Assembly: GCA_047833665.1 (NCBI GenBank)
Contig: CP181261.1
Location: 124,001 to 188,000 of the forward strand
Source: Caproicibacter sp047833665
GTDB lineage: Bacteria > Bacillota > Clostridia > Oscillospirales > Acutalibacteraceae
Length of the DNA: 64,000 nt
Direction: 5' to 3'
Below the pieces are notes generated by a model. It was not told the DNA's origin and did not search any database. It saw only the letters and a program-made list of their open reading frames with translations. Below are positions 16,994 to 25,246 of this stretch, piece after piece. Positions within the stretch are counted from its first letter, which is position 1, and every line of letters starts with the position of its first letter. The position numbers and the translations under genes are program-made.

Positions 16994-18379
16994 ATGGGAG
17001 AGGAAATTCCCTCCTTAAAAAAGAAACTCAAGGGCATCCCGCCCGTTAGGCTGATTGTGGTAAGTTTTCTTTTGGTTATTTTAGCGGGAACCATCCTGCT
17101 CTGCCTGCCGATATCCGCAAGAAACGGCATGCCGACCGCACCACTGGATGCGCTGTTTACAGCGACTTCCGCAGTATGCGTTACGGGATTAATCGTATTT
17201 GACACTTGGTCCCACTGGAATCTTTTCGGGCAGATTGTCATTTTGCTTCTCATTCAGATTGGCGGACTTGGCCTTGTGACATTTACCACCGGCTTTACGC
17301 TTCTGCTGAGAAGAAAATTGGGGTTTCGAGACATGCAGCTTGCTGTGGAAAGTACGGCTGGCAGCGTCCTGCATGTCCGGCGCCTGATTAAAATCATTCT
17401 ATTATTTACATTTCTCTGCGAGACCGCCGGCGCAATTCTTTTGATGCTGCGTTTTGTGCCGCAGTACGGTTCATACGGCGTATGGATTTCCTGCTTTACC
17501 GCGGTCTCTGCCTACTGCAACGCCGGATTCGATATTCTGGGATTTATAAAACCTGGAATCAGTCTGACGGGCTTTGCAAACGACCCTCTTGTTTCTCTCA
17601 CTGTCGCCATGCTGATTATTACCGGCGGACTTGGTTTCGTCGTGATTAACGATATTTTCTACGCAAAAATCCACGCACGCCTAAAAAGGCAGCGTCCACA
17701 TTCACTGCAGTTTCACAGCCAGATTGTGCTGCGCATGACGCTGCTGCTTCTCTTCATCGGAACGGTGCTGTTTTTTGTCGGTGAAAACAACAACACGCTC
17801 AGGAACATGAGTCCTGCAGAAAAACTAAACGTGTCCTTTTTCCAGTCCGTCACGATGCGCACGGCGGGTTTTAATATGGTTAACACAGCTTCCATGCGCG
17901 ACATTACCAAACTGATGATGATAATCCTCATGTTTATCGGCGCCTCTCCGGGCTCAACCGGAGGTGGCATTAAGACAACCACATTTGTTGTTTTGGTCGC
18001 GGCGGTCGTAAGCGTCATGCGCGGCAATGAAGAAGCTGTGGTTCTAAAACGCAGGCTGGATAAATTTACGGTATATCGTGCTCTTACCATTTTAACCATC
18101 GGTGTACTAATCATCATTATCACATCGGCAATCATTATGACGACCAATTCCGCAACAAGCGGTGTGGACGCTTTGTTTGAAGCAACCAGCGCATTCGGAA
18201 CCGTCGGTCTGACGGCCAATGTTACTCCTACTTTAAAACCCGCTGCCAAAATAGCGGTTATCTGCGCCATGTATATCGGGCGTGTGGGTCCGGTGTCGCT
18301 CGGTTTAGCGTTTACCCTGCGCAAAGGGCGTTCTTCTTCCGGTTCTGTTCTGCCGGAAGGTAAAATCGTAGTTGGCTGA
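16994..18379 (+). CDS. TrkH/KtrB-family potassium uptake channel
   Basis: 461-residue membrane protein, the ion-conducting subunit of Ktr/Trk-type K+ (or Na+-coupled K+) uptake. The four selectivity-filter repeats are visible: TSAVCVTGL, SAYCNAGF, TMRTAGFN and TSAFGTVGL, each with the central glycine. The membrane gate region GASPGSTGGGIKTTT is also typical. The regulatory RCK subunit (KtrA/TrkA) is not adjacent and must be elsewhere. Start ATG 16994 is chosen because GAGGTG lies 6 nt upstream; GTG 16985 would overlap that site. The gap to queT is only 24 bp, so the two may be co-transcribed under the preQ1-controlled promoter, though the riboswitch acts on queT translation. Confidence 0.92.
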   Translation: MGEEIPSLKKKLKGIPPVRLIVVSFLLVILAGTILLCLPISARNGMPTAPLDALFTATSAVCVTGLIVFDTWSHWNLFGQIVILLLIQIGGLGLVTFTTGFTLLLRRKLGFRDMQLAVESTAGSVLHVRRLIKIILLFTFLCETAGAILLMLRFVPQYGSYGVWISCFTAVSAYCNAGFDILGFIKPGISLTGFANDPLVSLTVAMLIITGGLGFVVINDIFYAKIHARLKRQRPHSLQFHSQIVLRMTLLLLFIGTVLFFVGENNNTLRNMSPAEKLNVSFFQSVTMRTAGFNMVNTASMRDITKLMMIILMFIGASPGSTGGGIKTTTFVVLVAAVVSVMRGNEEAVVLKRRLDKFTVYRALTILTIGVLIIIITSAIIMTTNSATSGVDALFEATSAFGTVGLTANVTPTLKPAAKIAVICAMYIGRVGPVSLGLAFTLRKGRSSSGSVLPEGKIVVG

Positions 18380-18397
18380 TTGATATCAAATATTAAA

Positions 18398-18437
18398 ACA
18401 GACGTTTCGGAAATTTCCGAGGCGCCTGTTTTTTTAT
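18398..18437 (+). terminator. Terminator after the TrkH-family gene
   Basis: ACAGACGTTTCGGAAA paired with TTTCCGAGGCGCCTGT (some mismatches) then a run of eight T. Confidence 0.8.
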
Positions 18438-18537
18438 TTTATTTTTAGCATTGTTGCTGTCAAATTTTGCGCTTTATGAAAAATCAATGCAGAGTAAAAA
18501 TGAAAATTGACGGCGGCGGAATTTGGACATTTGGGCC

Positions 18538-18566
18538 GCATATTCTTCCATGTTTCAGGCAGAATA
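18538..18566 (+). promoter_or_regulatory. Possible SigG promoter of the spoVA operon
   Basis: GCATA (18538-18542), 17-bp spacer, CAGAATA (18560-18566). This resembles the forespore SigG consensus (GHATR / CATNNTA, one mismatch in the -10), fitting the known SigG control of spoVA operons. Confidence 0.4.
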
Positions 18567-18597
18567 AAGGTAGCTGAAACGAAAGGGGAAAAGAACA

Positions 18598-19041
18598 TTG
18601 AAAATTTCTAAAAAGGAATACAAAGTAATGGCGCAAAAAGCTTCCCCTCCAACCAAATGGGGTAAAAATATGCTGATGGCCTTTCTGTTTGGCGGCAGCA
18701 TCTGCACGCTGGGGCAGGCATTTCTCCACCTGTACATGTACTGGGGACTGGATAAAAAAAGTGCGGGCACGTTTGTTTCCTTAACCCTAATCTTCCTCAG
18801 CGCACTGCTGACCGCACTGCGTATCTATGATAATATCGCAAAACACGCGGGTGCGGGTACGCTGGTTCCAATCACCGGTTTTGCAAACTCGGTTGTTTCG
18901 CCTGCGATGGAGTTTAAGAACGAAGGATATGTCATGGGCATCGGCGGAAAAATGTTCGTCATTGCCGGTCCGGTGCTGGTGTACGGCACAACCGCATCGA
19001 TTCTGTACGGATTGATTCTATACTTCTTCCATTTATATTAA
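18598..19041 (+). CDS. spoVAC: Stage V sporulation protein AC
   Basis: 147-residue membrane protein of the SpoVA channel complex in the forespore inner membrane, which takes up Ca-dipicolinate during sporulation and releases it during germination; SpoVAC itself can act as a mechanosensitive channel. Family blocks seen: FLFGGSICTLGQ, ALRIYDNIAKHAGAGTLVPITGFANSVVSPAMEFK and GIGGKMF. Start is TTG 18598, nine bases after AAAGGGG. It is followed 15 bp later by spoVAD, which is broken. A spoVAE gene, usual third member, does not follow. Confidence 0.95.
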   Translation: MKISKKEYKVMAQKASPPTKWGKNMLMAFLFGGSICTLGQAFLHLYMYWGLDKKSAGTFVSLTLIFLSALLTALRIYDNIAKHAGAGTLVPITGFANSVVSPAMEFKNEGYVMGIGGKMFVIAGPVLVYGTTASILYGLILYFFHLY

Positions 19042-19056
19042 CGGGGAGTGGAATAT

Positions 19057-20293
19057 ATGCCGCAGAGAAAAGGAAAGTACACATTTGAACTGACGACGAA
19101 ACCGGTTGTTCTGGGATATGCGGCGGTCGTTGGCAAAAAAGAGGGTGAGGGTCCTTTCGGCAGCTATTACGACCAATGCCACAACGACACAACGCTTGGA
19201 GAAACCAGCTGGGAAAAAGCTGAGAGCCGCATGCAAAATGAGGCCGTGAATATCGCCCTGCGCAAGGCAAAACTGAAAACTACGGATATCGACTGCATCT
19301 TTGCCGGCGACCTGCTGAACCAGTGCATTTCCTCTACTTTTGGACTAAAAGGCCTGAATATCCCGTTTCTCGGGCAGTTTGGTGCCTGCTCCACCATGGC
19401 GCAGACGCTTGGCATCGCCTCTCTGTTCGTCGAATCGGGAGCCGCAAAGCGTGCCGCAGCGGTTACGTCCTCCCATTTCTGCTCCGCGGAACGTCAATTT
19501 CGCCTTCCGCTGGAATACGGGGGACAGCGCTCACCGACCGCTCAGTGGACCGCTACGGCTGCCGGCGCCGTACTGCTTGGAAATCGGCAGGACAACCCTT
19601 CGGCGAAGGTTCGCTTGAATGCCGTTACGTTTGGAAGAATCGCGGATTTCGGCATTAAGGACGCTAGCAATATGGGCGCGGCCATGGCTCCTGCCGCAGC
19701 ACAGACAATCATGGACTTTTTGGCGGACACCGACTCTTCCCCGCAGGACTACGACCTGATTCTGATTTAGGCTATGTGGGAAGCGAACTGCTGCAAGAAA
19801 TTCTGCAAAAAGAAAACATCGATATAAAGCCCGTGCACAACGACTGCGGCCTGATGATCTACGACCGAGAAAAGCAGGACGTCCACGCCGGCGGTTCCGG
19901 ATGCGGGTGCAGCGCGGCAATTCTCTGTTCCGCTATCTTACAGCAGATGGAACAGGGACAGCTTCATAAAGTACTGTTTAAACGGGAGATTTAGGCTATG
20001 TGGGAAGCGAACTGCTGCAAGAAATTCTGCAAAAAGAAAACATCGATATAAAGCCCGTGCACAACGACTGCGGCCTGATGATCTACGACCGAGAAAAGCA
20101 GGACGTCCACGCCGGCGGTTCCGGATGCGGGTGCAGCGCGGCAATTCTCTGTTCCGCTATCTTACAGCAGATGGAACAGGGACAGCTCCACAAAGTACTG
20201 TTTATCGGTACCGGCGCGCTGATGTCTCCGACCTCCTCCCAGCAGGGAGAAAGTATTCCCAGCGTTGCGCACCTTGTTTTCCTGACGGCTTAA
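19057..20293 (+). pseudogene. spoVAD: Disrupted spoVAD (stage V sporulation protein AD)
   Basis: SpoVAD is the dipicolinate-binding, thiolase-fold protein of the SpoVA complex. Here codons 1-237 (19057-19770) are normal: FELTTKPVVLGYAAVVGKKEGEGP, FGACSTMAQTLG and SSHFCSAERQFR match the family. The frame then stops at TAG (19768-19770) exactly where TGDLGYVG should follow. The remaining ~100 codons exist twice, in the other two frames: first copy 19764-19980 (stops at 19992-19994), second copy 19988-20293, which runs to the natural end LMSPTSSQQGESIPSVAHLVFLTA. An intact protein would be about 340 residues. The second copy retains ACGGGAGATTTAGG (codons for TGDLG); the first lost ten bases there. 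As sequenced, full-length SpoVAD cannot be made without frameshifting. The start has GGGGAG 8 nt upstream. Confidence 0.9.
19764..20204 (+). repeat. 224-bp tandem duplication inside spoVAD
   Basis: 217 bases at 19764-19980 recur at 19988-20204 with two substitutions (CTTCATAAA versus CTCCACAAA). Bases 19981-19987 (AACGGGA) belong to the start of unit 2. The period is 224, not a multiple of three. The first copy lacks ten bases that would complete its start, explained by deletion between two GAT triplets (GATTACGGGA|GAT). Confidence 0.95.
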
Positions 20294-20342
20294 CAACACC
20301 ACCAATACACGATTAATCTTTAAAAATCGTCAGAAAAAAAGT

Positions 20343-20388
20343 AACCGCCGCAGGCGCGAAAGGATTTTCACACCGGGCGGCGGTTTTT
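20343..20388 (+). terminator. Terminator after spoVAD
   Basis: AACCGCCGC / GCGGCGGTT stem with a long loop, then a T-run. It separates spoVAD from the convergent phosphohexomutase gene. Confidence 0.7.
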
Positions 20389-20399
20389 GTCAGTTTAAA

Positions 20400-21926
20400 T
20401 TATAAGTTCTTTTGCAGCGGGGAAAGATCAAGCCCCTTGCAGCCTGTCAGATATTCGGCTAATTGTTTTAGAATCAGAGCAGTGCCGCCTTTGCTGTCGC
20501 TTTCCACATTCAGCGGCATAATCGGGTCGTGTACGCTCAGCCGGAGCAAAAACCAGCCGTCTCCGTGCTCTTTGTCCAGCGAAACACGCACGCCTTCAAA
20601 ATTATTCGGCGCCACAGTCCAGCCGGGCTGTTTGCGCGCGTATTGCTCAAGGCCGGAGATAATACGCTCTCCGCATGCGCGAAAATCTTCTTCCAAAATT
20701 GGGAACCGCAGTTCCAGCGCCTCGGCCGGCTCGCGCAGCGGCAACAGCAGATCCGCTATCGTCTTCCCTTTGGCACGCAGGCGTGCAGCAAGAATGATAA
20801 TCTTTGTCACCAAATAGGCGCCGTCATCAAGAAAATAGTTTTCCCGCATGGCCGCATGGCCGGAAGTTTCAATCGCAAGCGGGCAGTCCACGCCATTTTG
20901 ATTCAGGCGCACCGCTTCGTTGATGACGTTGCGGTAGCCGCGCTTAAAGCGGTGGTGTTTTCCCCCAAGCGTTTTTTCAATGTATTCTGTCAGTCCGCTG
21001 GATGTGACAGAATCGGTAACAACTGTTCCCCCGGGGCAATTTTCCAGCGCAATATAAGAGGCCAGCGCAACCAAGCGATTTCGGTTAATTTCCTCCCCGG
21101 ACGCATCAACAGCGCCGCCTCGGTCCACGTCGGTATCGAAAATAACGCCGAGGTCTGCCCCGGAGTCCAGAACTGCCTGGCAGACAGAACGCATTGCCGT
21201 TTCATTTTCCGGATTCGGAATGTGGTTTGGGAACATGCCGTCCGGCTCTAGGAACTGGCTGCCGGAAATATCGGCTCCAAGCGGTTCCAGAACATCCCGT
21301 GCGTAAAATCCGCCCGCTCCGTTTCCGGCATCCACCACAATATGAAAGCCGGCTAGGGGTTTTTCATAGTTGTCGGCATTAACCTCCCTGCGAATCATAT
21401 CGCGCAGGTCAGCACAATAGCGGCTCATGTAGTCGACCTGTTCGAGCACACCCTGTGACGGGGTTGGCTTGTCCCCGTTTTGCGCATGGAGAAGAATTTG
21501 TTCGATATCCGGCCCGTCCAATCCGCCCTCCGGCGTGAAAAACTTCAGGCCATTGCGGTTCCATGGATGATGGCTTGCAGTAATTTGTACGGAGCCATCG
21601 CAGGAAAGGGCGCGCGTGACATGGAACATGGAGGGCGTCGAGGCAAGCCCGCAGTCCAGAATTCGTACTCCCGAAGAGAGCAGTGCGCCGGAAACCGCAT
21701 TGAAAATGCGTTTTGCCGAAACGCGGCTGTCGTGCCCTATCGCAATGGTTAAATCCGCCGTCTTTTTCCCGGTGCGCTCCGACAGCCACAGCGCAAAACC
21801 GTCCGCCAGTTTGGCAAGTGTGTCATCGGTTAAGTTTACTTCTTCTCCGGCGACACCCTCACTGGCGATGCCGCGGATATCCGTACCGCTTTTCAATTTT
21901 TTCCAGTAGGCAGTCAACAAATTCAT
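20400..21926 (-). CDS. Phosphohexomutase (phosphomannomutase/phosphoglucomutase family)
   Basis: 508-residue alpha-D-phosphohexomutase that would interconvert hexose-1- and hexose-6-phosphates through a phosphoserine. Four domains: the active-site serine loop reads TASHHPWNRNGLKFF (most family members have TASHNP), the metal loop is DTDVDRGG (usually DGDADR or similar), the sugar-binding loop is ETSGHAAMRENYFLDDGAY, and the phosphate-binding loop lies near the C-terminus (SLDKEHGDGWFLLRLSVHDP). The two unusual loops suggest a divergent subfamily, so glucose versus mannose preference is open. Start ATG 21926 is preceded by AAAGGGG; in-frame codons back to 22022 do not look like the family. Confidence 0.88.
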   Translation of the reverse strand: MNLLTAYWKKLKSGTDIRGIASEGVAGEEVNLTDDTLAKLADGFALWLSERTGKKTADLTIAIGHDSRVSAKRIFNAVSGALLSSGVRILDCGLASTPSMFHVTRALSCDGSVQITASHHPWNRNGLKFFTPEGGLDGPDIEQILLHAQNGDKPTPSQGVLEQVDYMSRYCADLRDMIRREVNADNYEKPLAGFHIVVDAGNGAGGFYARDVLEPLGADISGSQFLEPDGMFPNHIPNPENETAMRSVCQAVLDSGADLGVIFDTDVDRGGAVDASGEEINRNRLVALASYIALENCPGGTVVTDSVTSSGLTEYIEKTLGGKHHRFKRGYRNVINEAVRLNQNGVDCPLAIETSGHAAMRENYFLDDGAYLVTKIIILAARLRAKGKTIADLLLPLREPAEALELRFPILEEDFRACGERIISGLEQYARKQPGWTVAPNNFEGVRVSLDKEHGDGWFLLRLSVHDPIMPLNVESDSKGGTALILKQLAEYLTGCKGLDLSPLQKNL

Positions 21927-21995
21927 GGCCCCTTTCGTATTTCGTGTTCTTTCATTATAGAATCCACACAGATATTTGTAAACTATGGAGAAAGA

Positions 21996-22703
21996 ATGAA
22001 ACCGCTTATTACTGTAAATCATTTAACAAAAATATATCATATGGGAGAAACCGAGGTTCACGCGCTCAACGATGTCACTCTTTATATAAACCGCGGCGAA
22101 TTTCTTGCCATTGTGGGCCGCTCCGGCAGCGGAAAATCCACGCTGATGAATATCATCGGCTGTTTGGATACGCCTACTTCCGGTGAGTATTATTTAGAAG
22201 GCAAAAATGTTGCCAAACTCAGCGAAAGTAAGCTGACGCAAATCCGCAACCGCAAAATCGGTTTTATCTTCCAGAAGTTCAATTTGCTTGGCGGGCAGGA
22301 TGCGTTGGAAAACGTCGAGCTGCCGCTGATTTACCGTAAAATCCCCCGCGCCGAACGGCGTGCGCTCGCGCAGGAGGCCTTGGTTCAAGTGGGCTTGGGC
22401 AGCAGAATTCATCACCGCCCCTCGCAAATGAGCGGCGGGCAGCAGCAGCGGGTTGCCATTGCACGCGCCATTGCCGCGAAGCCGCCGATTATCCTAGCAG
22501 ATGAACCGACCGGCAATTTAGACACCCGTTCCGGCAATGAAGTCATGGAAATTCTGCATTCCCTGCATCGTTCCGGGCGCACTGTCGTGTTGATTACACA
22601 TGATGAACGTATTGCAGATACAGCCGATCGAATCGTACAAATTCAGGATGGCAAAATCACGGGTGAAAAAAACACAATTGACAAAATAAGCCGGGTGTTA
22701 TAA
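21996..22703 (+). CDS. ABC transporter ATP-binding protein, LolD/MacB type, orphan
   Basis: 235-residue ATPase. Walker A GRSGSGKST, Q-loop FIFQKFNLL, signature MSGGQQQRVAIARA, Walker B IILADEPTGNLD, H-loop ITHDE. The sequence LITVNHLTKIYHMGETEVHALNDVTLYI puts it in the LolD/MacB/FtsE branch, which partners with FtsX/MacB-like permeases for lipoprotein, peptide or antibiotic export. No permease lies on either side, so its partner is encoded elsewhere or lost. It diverges from the phosphohexomutase gene. Confidence 0.9.
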   Translation: MKPLITVNHLTKIYHMGETEVHALNDVTLYINRGEFLAIVGRSGSGKSTLMNIIGCLDTPTSGEYYLEGKNVAKLSESKLTQIRNRKIGFIFQKFNLLGGQDALENVELPLIYRKIPRAERRALAQEALVQVGLGSRIHHRPSQMSGGQQQRVAIARAIAAKPPIILADEPTGNLDTRSGNEVMEILHSLHRSGRTVVLITHDERIADTADRIVQIQDGKITGEKNTIDKISRVL

Positions 22704-22787
22704 TATGAAAATAGAAATCAATTCGTTACTCAGTTACTCATATTAATAAATGATTATTGCTACAATGTTTTAAAAGGAGGTTTGCGT

Positions 22788-23051
22788 ATGCCCTCTCCGG
22801 TCCAGCTCCACGATGTGGATGTGCAAGCGTTTTTAAAGGTCCTTGACGAATGTAAAGGCAAGGTGTTTTTAGTCACTGATGAAGGTGACCGGCTTAACCT
22901 AAAAAGCAAACTCAGTCAGCTTGTCGGTCTTACAAGGTTGATTGAAGGCGGCAAGATTGCAGAAGCTTTTGTAACCTGCGAAGACCCAGAGGATGAATCC
23001 AAGCTGTTCCGTTTCAACTTGTTTGGCAAGGACGAAAAGGATCCAAAGTAA
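22788..23051 (+). CDS. Small conserved protein of unknown function
   Basis: 87 residues, soluble, acidic C-terminus. The sequence (VQLHDVDVQAFLKVLDECKG, VFLVTDEGDRLNLKSKLSQL, GLTRLIEGGKI, FVTCEDPEDESKLFRFNLFG) shows a compact alpha/beta pattern. It looks like a short protein seen in Oscillospiraceae; I cannot name a family. A very strong ribosome site AAAGGAGG lies 7 nt before ATG 22788. Its own terminator follows. High expression is suggested by the ribosome site only. Confidence 0.75.
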   Translation: MPSPVQLHDVDVQAFLKVLDECKGKVFLVTDEGDRLNLKSKLSQLVGLTRLIEGGKIAEAFVTCEDPEDESKLFRFNLFGKDEKDPK

Positions 23052-23060
23052 GAAAAACAG

Positions 23061-23094
23061 ACAGCCGGAGCGCAAATCCGCTCCGGCTGTTTCT
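23061..23094. terminator. Bidirectional terminator
   Basis: ACAGCCGGAGCG / CGCTCCGGCTGT, with TTTC on + and CTGTTTTTC on -. It serves the small protein and the convergent surface protein gene. Confidence 0.85.
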
Positions 23095-23113
23095 ACATTA
23101 TCTGCATGATTTG

Positions 23114-24214
23114 TCAAATATCATCGTTTAAGAACTTATCCCAGTCAAACTCTTTCTTTTTCTCTGTGGCGGGTTTTGTCTGCGGCAAATCCCGGTTGCC
23201 CGAACGCTGTTCCCCCCTGCTCTGATGCGGAATGGGCATGGTGTCCTCATTGTCCGAACTCTTTTTTCTAGGCACACGCTTAGGCTCGGAATTACCAAGC
23301 GAAGGCTCGCTGTATGAGCTGATATCGACAAATTCCATGTCGTCAAAATCGTTTTTGCCGCCGCCTGCCCCCGGTCCGTGCGAACCGGAATCGCTGAAAA
23401 ACTGCAAATAAATAAAAGTGCCAATACCGCATGCGGACAAAACAATCAGGATAATTCCAACCGGAAACAGCCACGATGAACCGCCCCCACGGGATGTGGC
23501 AGAGGATGTCTCTTCAGAGACAATGCCCGCGCCCGAAACTGATTCCGATTCGGTGGAAAGGATGGACTCCCAGTCTTCGGAAGAAAGAACATCCGGGTCG
23601 CTGGTGGCTGCTTCTGCCTGCGAAGCCGCCCGTTCAATCTCTTGCTGATGCGTATCAACACTCGCATAGCTGGAAGGCTTTGCGCTGCTGGATTCGATCT
23701 CTTGCTCCCATTGTGCGGTCAGTATGATTTCCGAATATATCTGAAAAGTGGGAGAAACCTGTGTGCCGTTCATGGTCCAGTAGTCAAATACATATCCTTC
23801 GCGAGACGGCACGGGAAGATTCTGAACCGGCGTTCCGGGCTCTACATTGACAACCCGAATGCCGTTTCCGTCGTTATAGTCCAGTTTAACAGGAATGGTA
23901 TCGTTATCTTCAGGCACATCCACGTTTCCCGTACCGTCCGAGATAAACGATTCTTCTTCCCCGCTGTCCGGATTCGTTGGTTCATCTTCGCTGCTGGAAG
24001 GATTCTGTGGGGACGAATCTACTTGCTGTGAGGCAGAATCCTCGCTTGGTTGTGAAGCGGGATCCACGCCGGAAGTAACAGAATCGGAACTGCTGGAAGA
24101 AGGATCTTCTTCCCGAGTTATCCCGGACTCCGCAAACGCGGTTATCGTCAGCAGCGCGGCGCTGAGAAGCACCGTAAACAGGACTACTATGTATTTTTGT
24201 GTTTTCTTGCTCAT
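23114..24214 (-). CDS. Single-pass surface protein with InlB-type B-repeat
   Basis: 366 residues. Layout: signal peptide (IVVLFTVLLSAALLTITAFA), a Ser/Glu/Asp/Pro-rich low-complexity linker (about 30-105), one Listeria-Bacteroides/InlB B-type repeat (about 108-170: VKLDYNDGN..., GYVFDYWTMNGT, LTAQWE), a second Ser/Glu-rich linker, a membrane helix at about 245-268 (WLFPVGIILIVLSACGIGTFI), and a cytoplasmic tail of about 95 residues that is charged and ends KKKEFDWDKFLNDDI. There is no LPXTG sorting motif. The function is unknown; surface display of the repeat with a cytosolic docking tail is inferred. Start ATG 24214 is chosen with GAGAGG 11 nt upstream; TTG 24223 is the alternative. Confidence 0.8.
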   Translation of the reverse strand: MSKKTQKYIVVLFTVLLSAALLTITAFAESGITREEDPSSSSSDSVTSGVDPASQPSEDSASQQVDSSPQNPSSSEDEPTNPDSGEEESFISDGTGNVDVPEDNDTIPVKLDYNDGNGIRVVNVEPGTPVQNLPVPSREGYVFDYWTMNGTQVSPTFQIYSEIILTAQWEQEIESSSAKPSSYASVDTHQQEIERAASQAEAATSDPDVLSSEDWESILSTESESVSGAGIVSEETSSATSRGGGSSWLFPVGIILIVLSACGIGTFIYLQFFSDSGSHGPGAGGGKNDFDDMEFVDISSYSEPSLGNSEPKRVPRKKSSDNEDTMPIPHQSRGEQRSGNRDLPQTKPATEKKKEFDWDKFLNDDI

Positions 24215-24317
24215 GGCATACAAATCCTCTCAAAACTAACTTTATTCATATTATCATAATTTTGAGCAAAAATACAACCGGAACAGCGGGCAATGAAACA
24301 ACATTTTTTCATAATGT

Positions 24318-24346
24318 TTGATTCACATACCGCGCAGTGTTATAAT
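24318..24346 (+). promoter_or_regulatory. Promoter of the degV-family gene
   Basis: TTGATT (24318-24323), 17-bp spacer, TATAAT (24341-24346). Confidence 0.75.
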
Positions 24347-24378
24347 ATTGCTTAATTTACATTGGAGGAGATTCTTTC

Positions 24379-25221
24379 ATGGCCGTTTTAATCAGCGCCG
24401 ACAGCGCCTGCGACTTGTTCCCGGATTTATACAAACAGCGGGACATCACCATTGTACCTCTGTCAATCACTATCGGCGACGAGTCCTACAAAGATATTTT
24501 TGAAATCGGGCCGGACGAACTGTTTAAAGATTATGAACGCACCAAGCGACTTCCAAAAACTGCAGCGCCTCCTCCGGTCGACTTTTTTGAAGTGTTTCGC
24601 AAAGCTGCCGAAAACGGCGACAGCGTGGTGCATCTTGCCATGAACTCCAAATTTTCTTCTTCCTACCAAAACGCGTGTATTGCCGCTCAAGAATTTGAAA
24701 ACGTGCATGTGGTCAACACTTACACCTTAAGTTCCGCACAGGGATTATTGGTTCTTCGTGCGGCAGATATGCGTGATGCGGGCTGCTCCGCACAGGAAAT
24801 TTATGAGCAAATTGAGCAAGACAAAAAAAAGATTCGCGCCTATGTACTGCTCGATACACTGGAATTCGCATACCGCGGCGGCAGAGCAACCATGCTGCAG
24901 ATGTTCGGCGCAAATCTTTTAAAACTTCGTCCCTGCCTGCTTTTAAACAATGCAGGGGAACTGTCCGTCCACAAAAAATTCCGCGGGCACTTCCGGCAAG
25001 TCTGCCGCGAATATGCCCGATTTGTTTTGTCTCAGCCCAATAAGGACTCTCAGCGGGCCTTTGTTTCCACAACCGGAATGGACCGGGATATTTTTGACGA
25101 AATCGTAGGAATGGTGAAAGACAGCGGCCAATTCGAAGAAGTGCTGACTTCCCGTGCCGGCTGCGCAATGACGACCCACACCGGACCAAACACTCTGGTG
25201 ATATTTTACATGGAAAAATAA
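24379..25221 (+). CDS. DegV-family fatty-acid-binding protein
   Basis: 280 residues with the DegV fold: N-terminal ISADSACDL, then VPLSITIGDESYKD, TAAPPPVDFFEVF, and LLDTLEFAYRGGRATMLQMFGANLLKLRPCLLL. In Firmicutes DegV/FakB proteins bind a fatty acid and present it to the FakA kinase for phospholipid synthesis; no fakA is nearby, so the role is by family. GGAGGAG lies upstream of ATG 24379. It is 25 bp ahead of a GNAT gene and probably co-transcribed with it. Confidence 0.9.
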   Translation: MAVLISADSACDLFPDLYKQRDITIVPLSITIGDESYKDIFEIGPDELFKDYERTKRLPKTAAPPPVDFFEVFRKAAENGDSVVHLAMNSKFSSSYQNACIAAQEFENVHVVNTYTLSSAQGLLVLRAADMRDAGCSAQEIYEQIEQDKKKIRAYVLLDTLEFAYRGGRATMLQMFGANLLKLRPCLLLNNAGELSVHKKFRGHFRQVCREYARFVLSQPNKDSQRAFVSTTGMDRDIFDEIVGMVKDSGQFEEVLTSRAGCAMTTHTGPNTLVIFYMEK

Positions 25222-25246
25222 AAAATAAAGGAAGAGATGTAATCCC

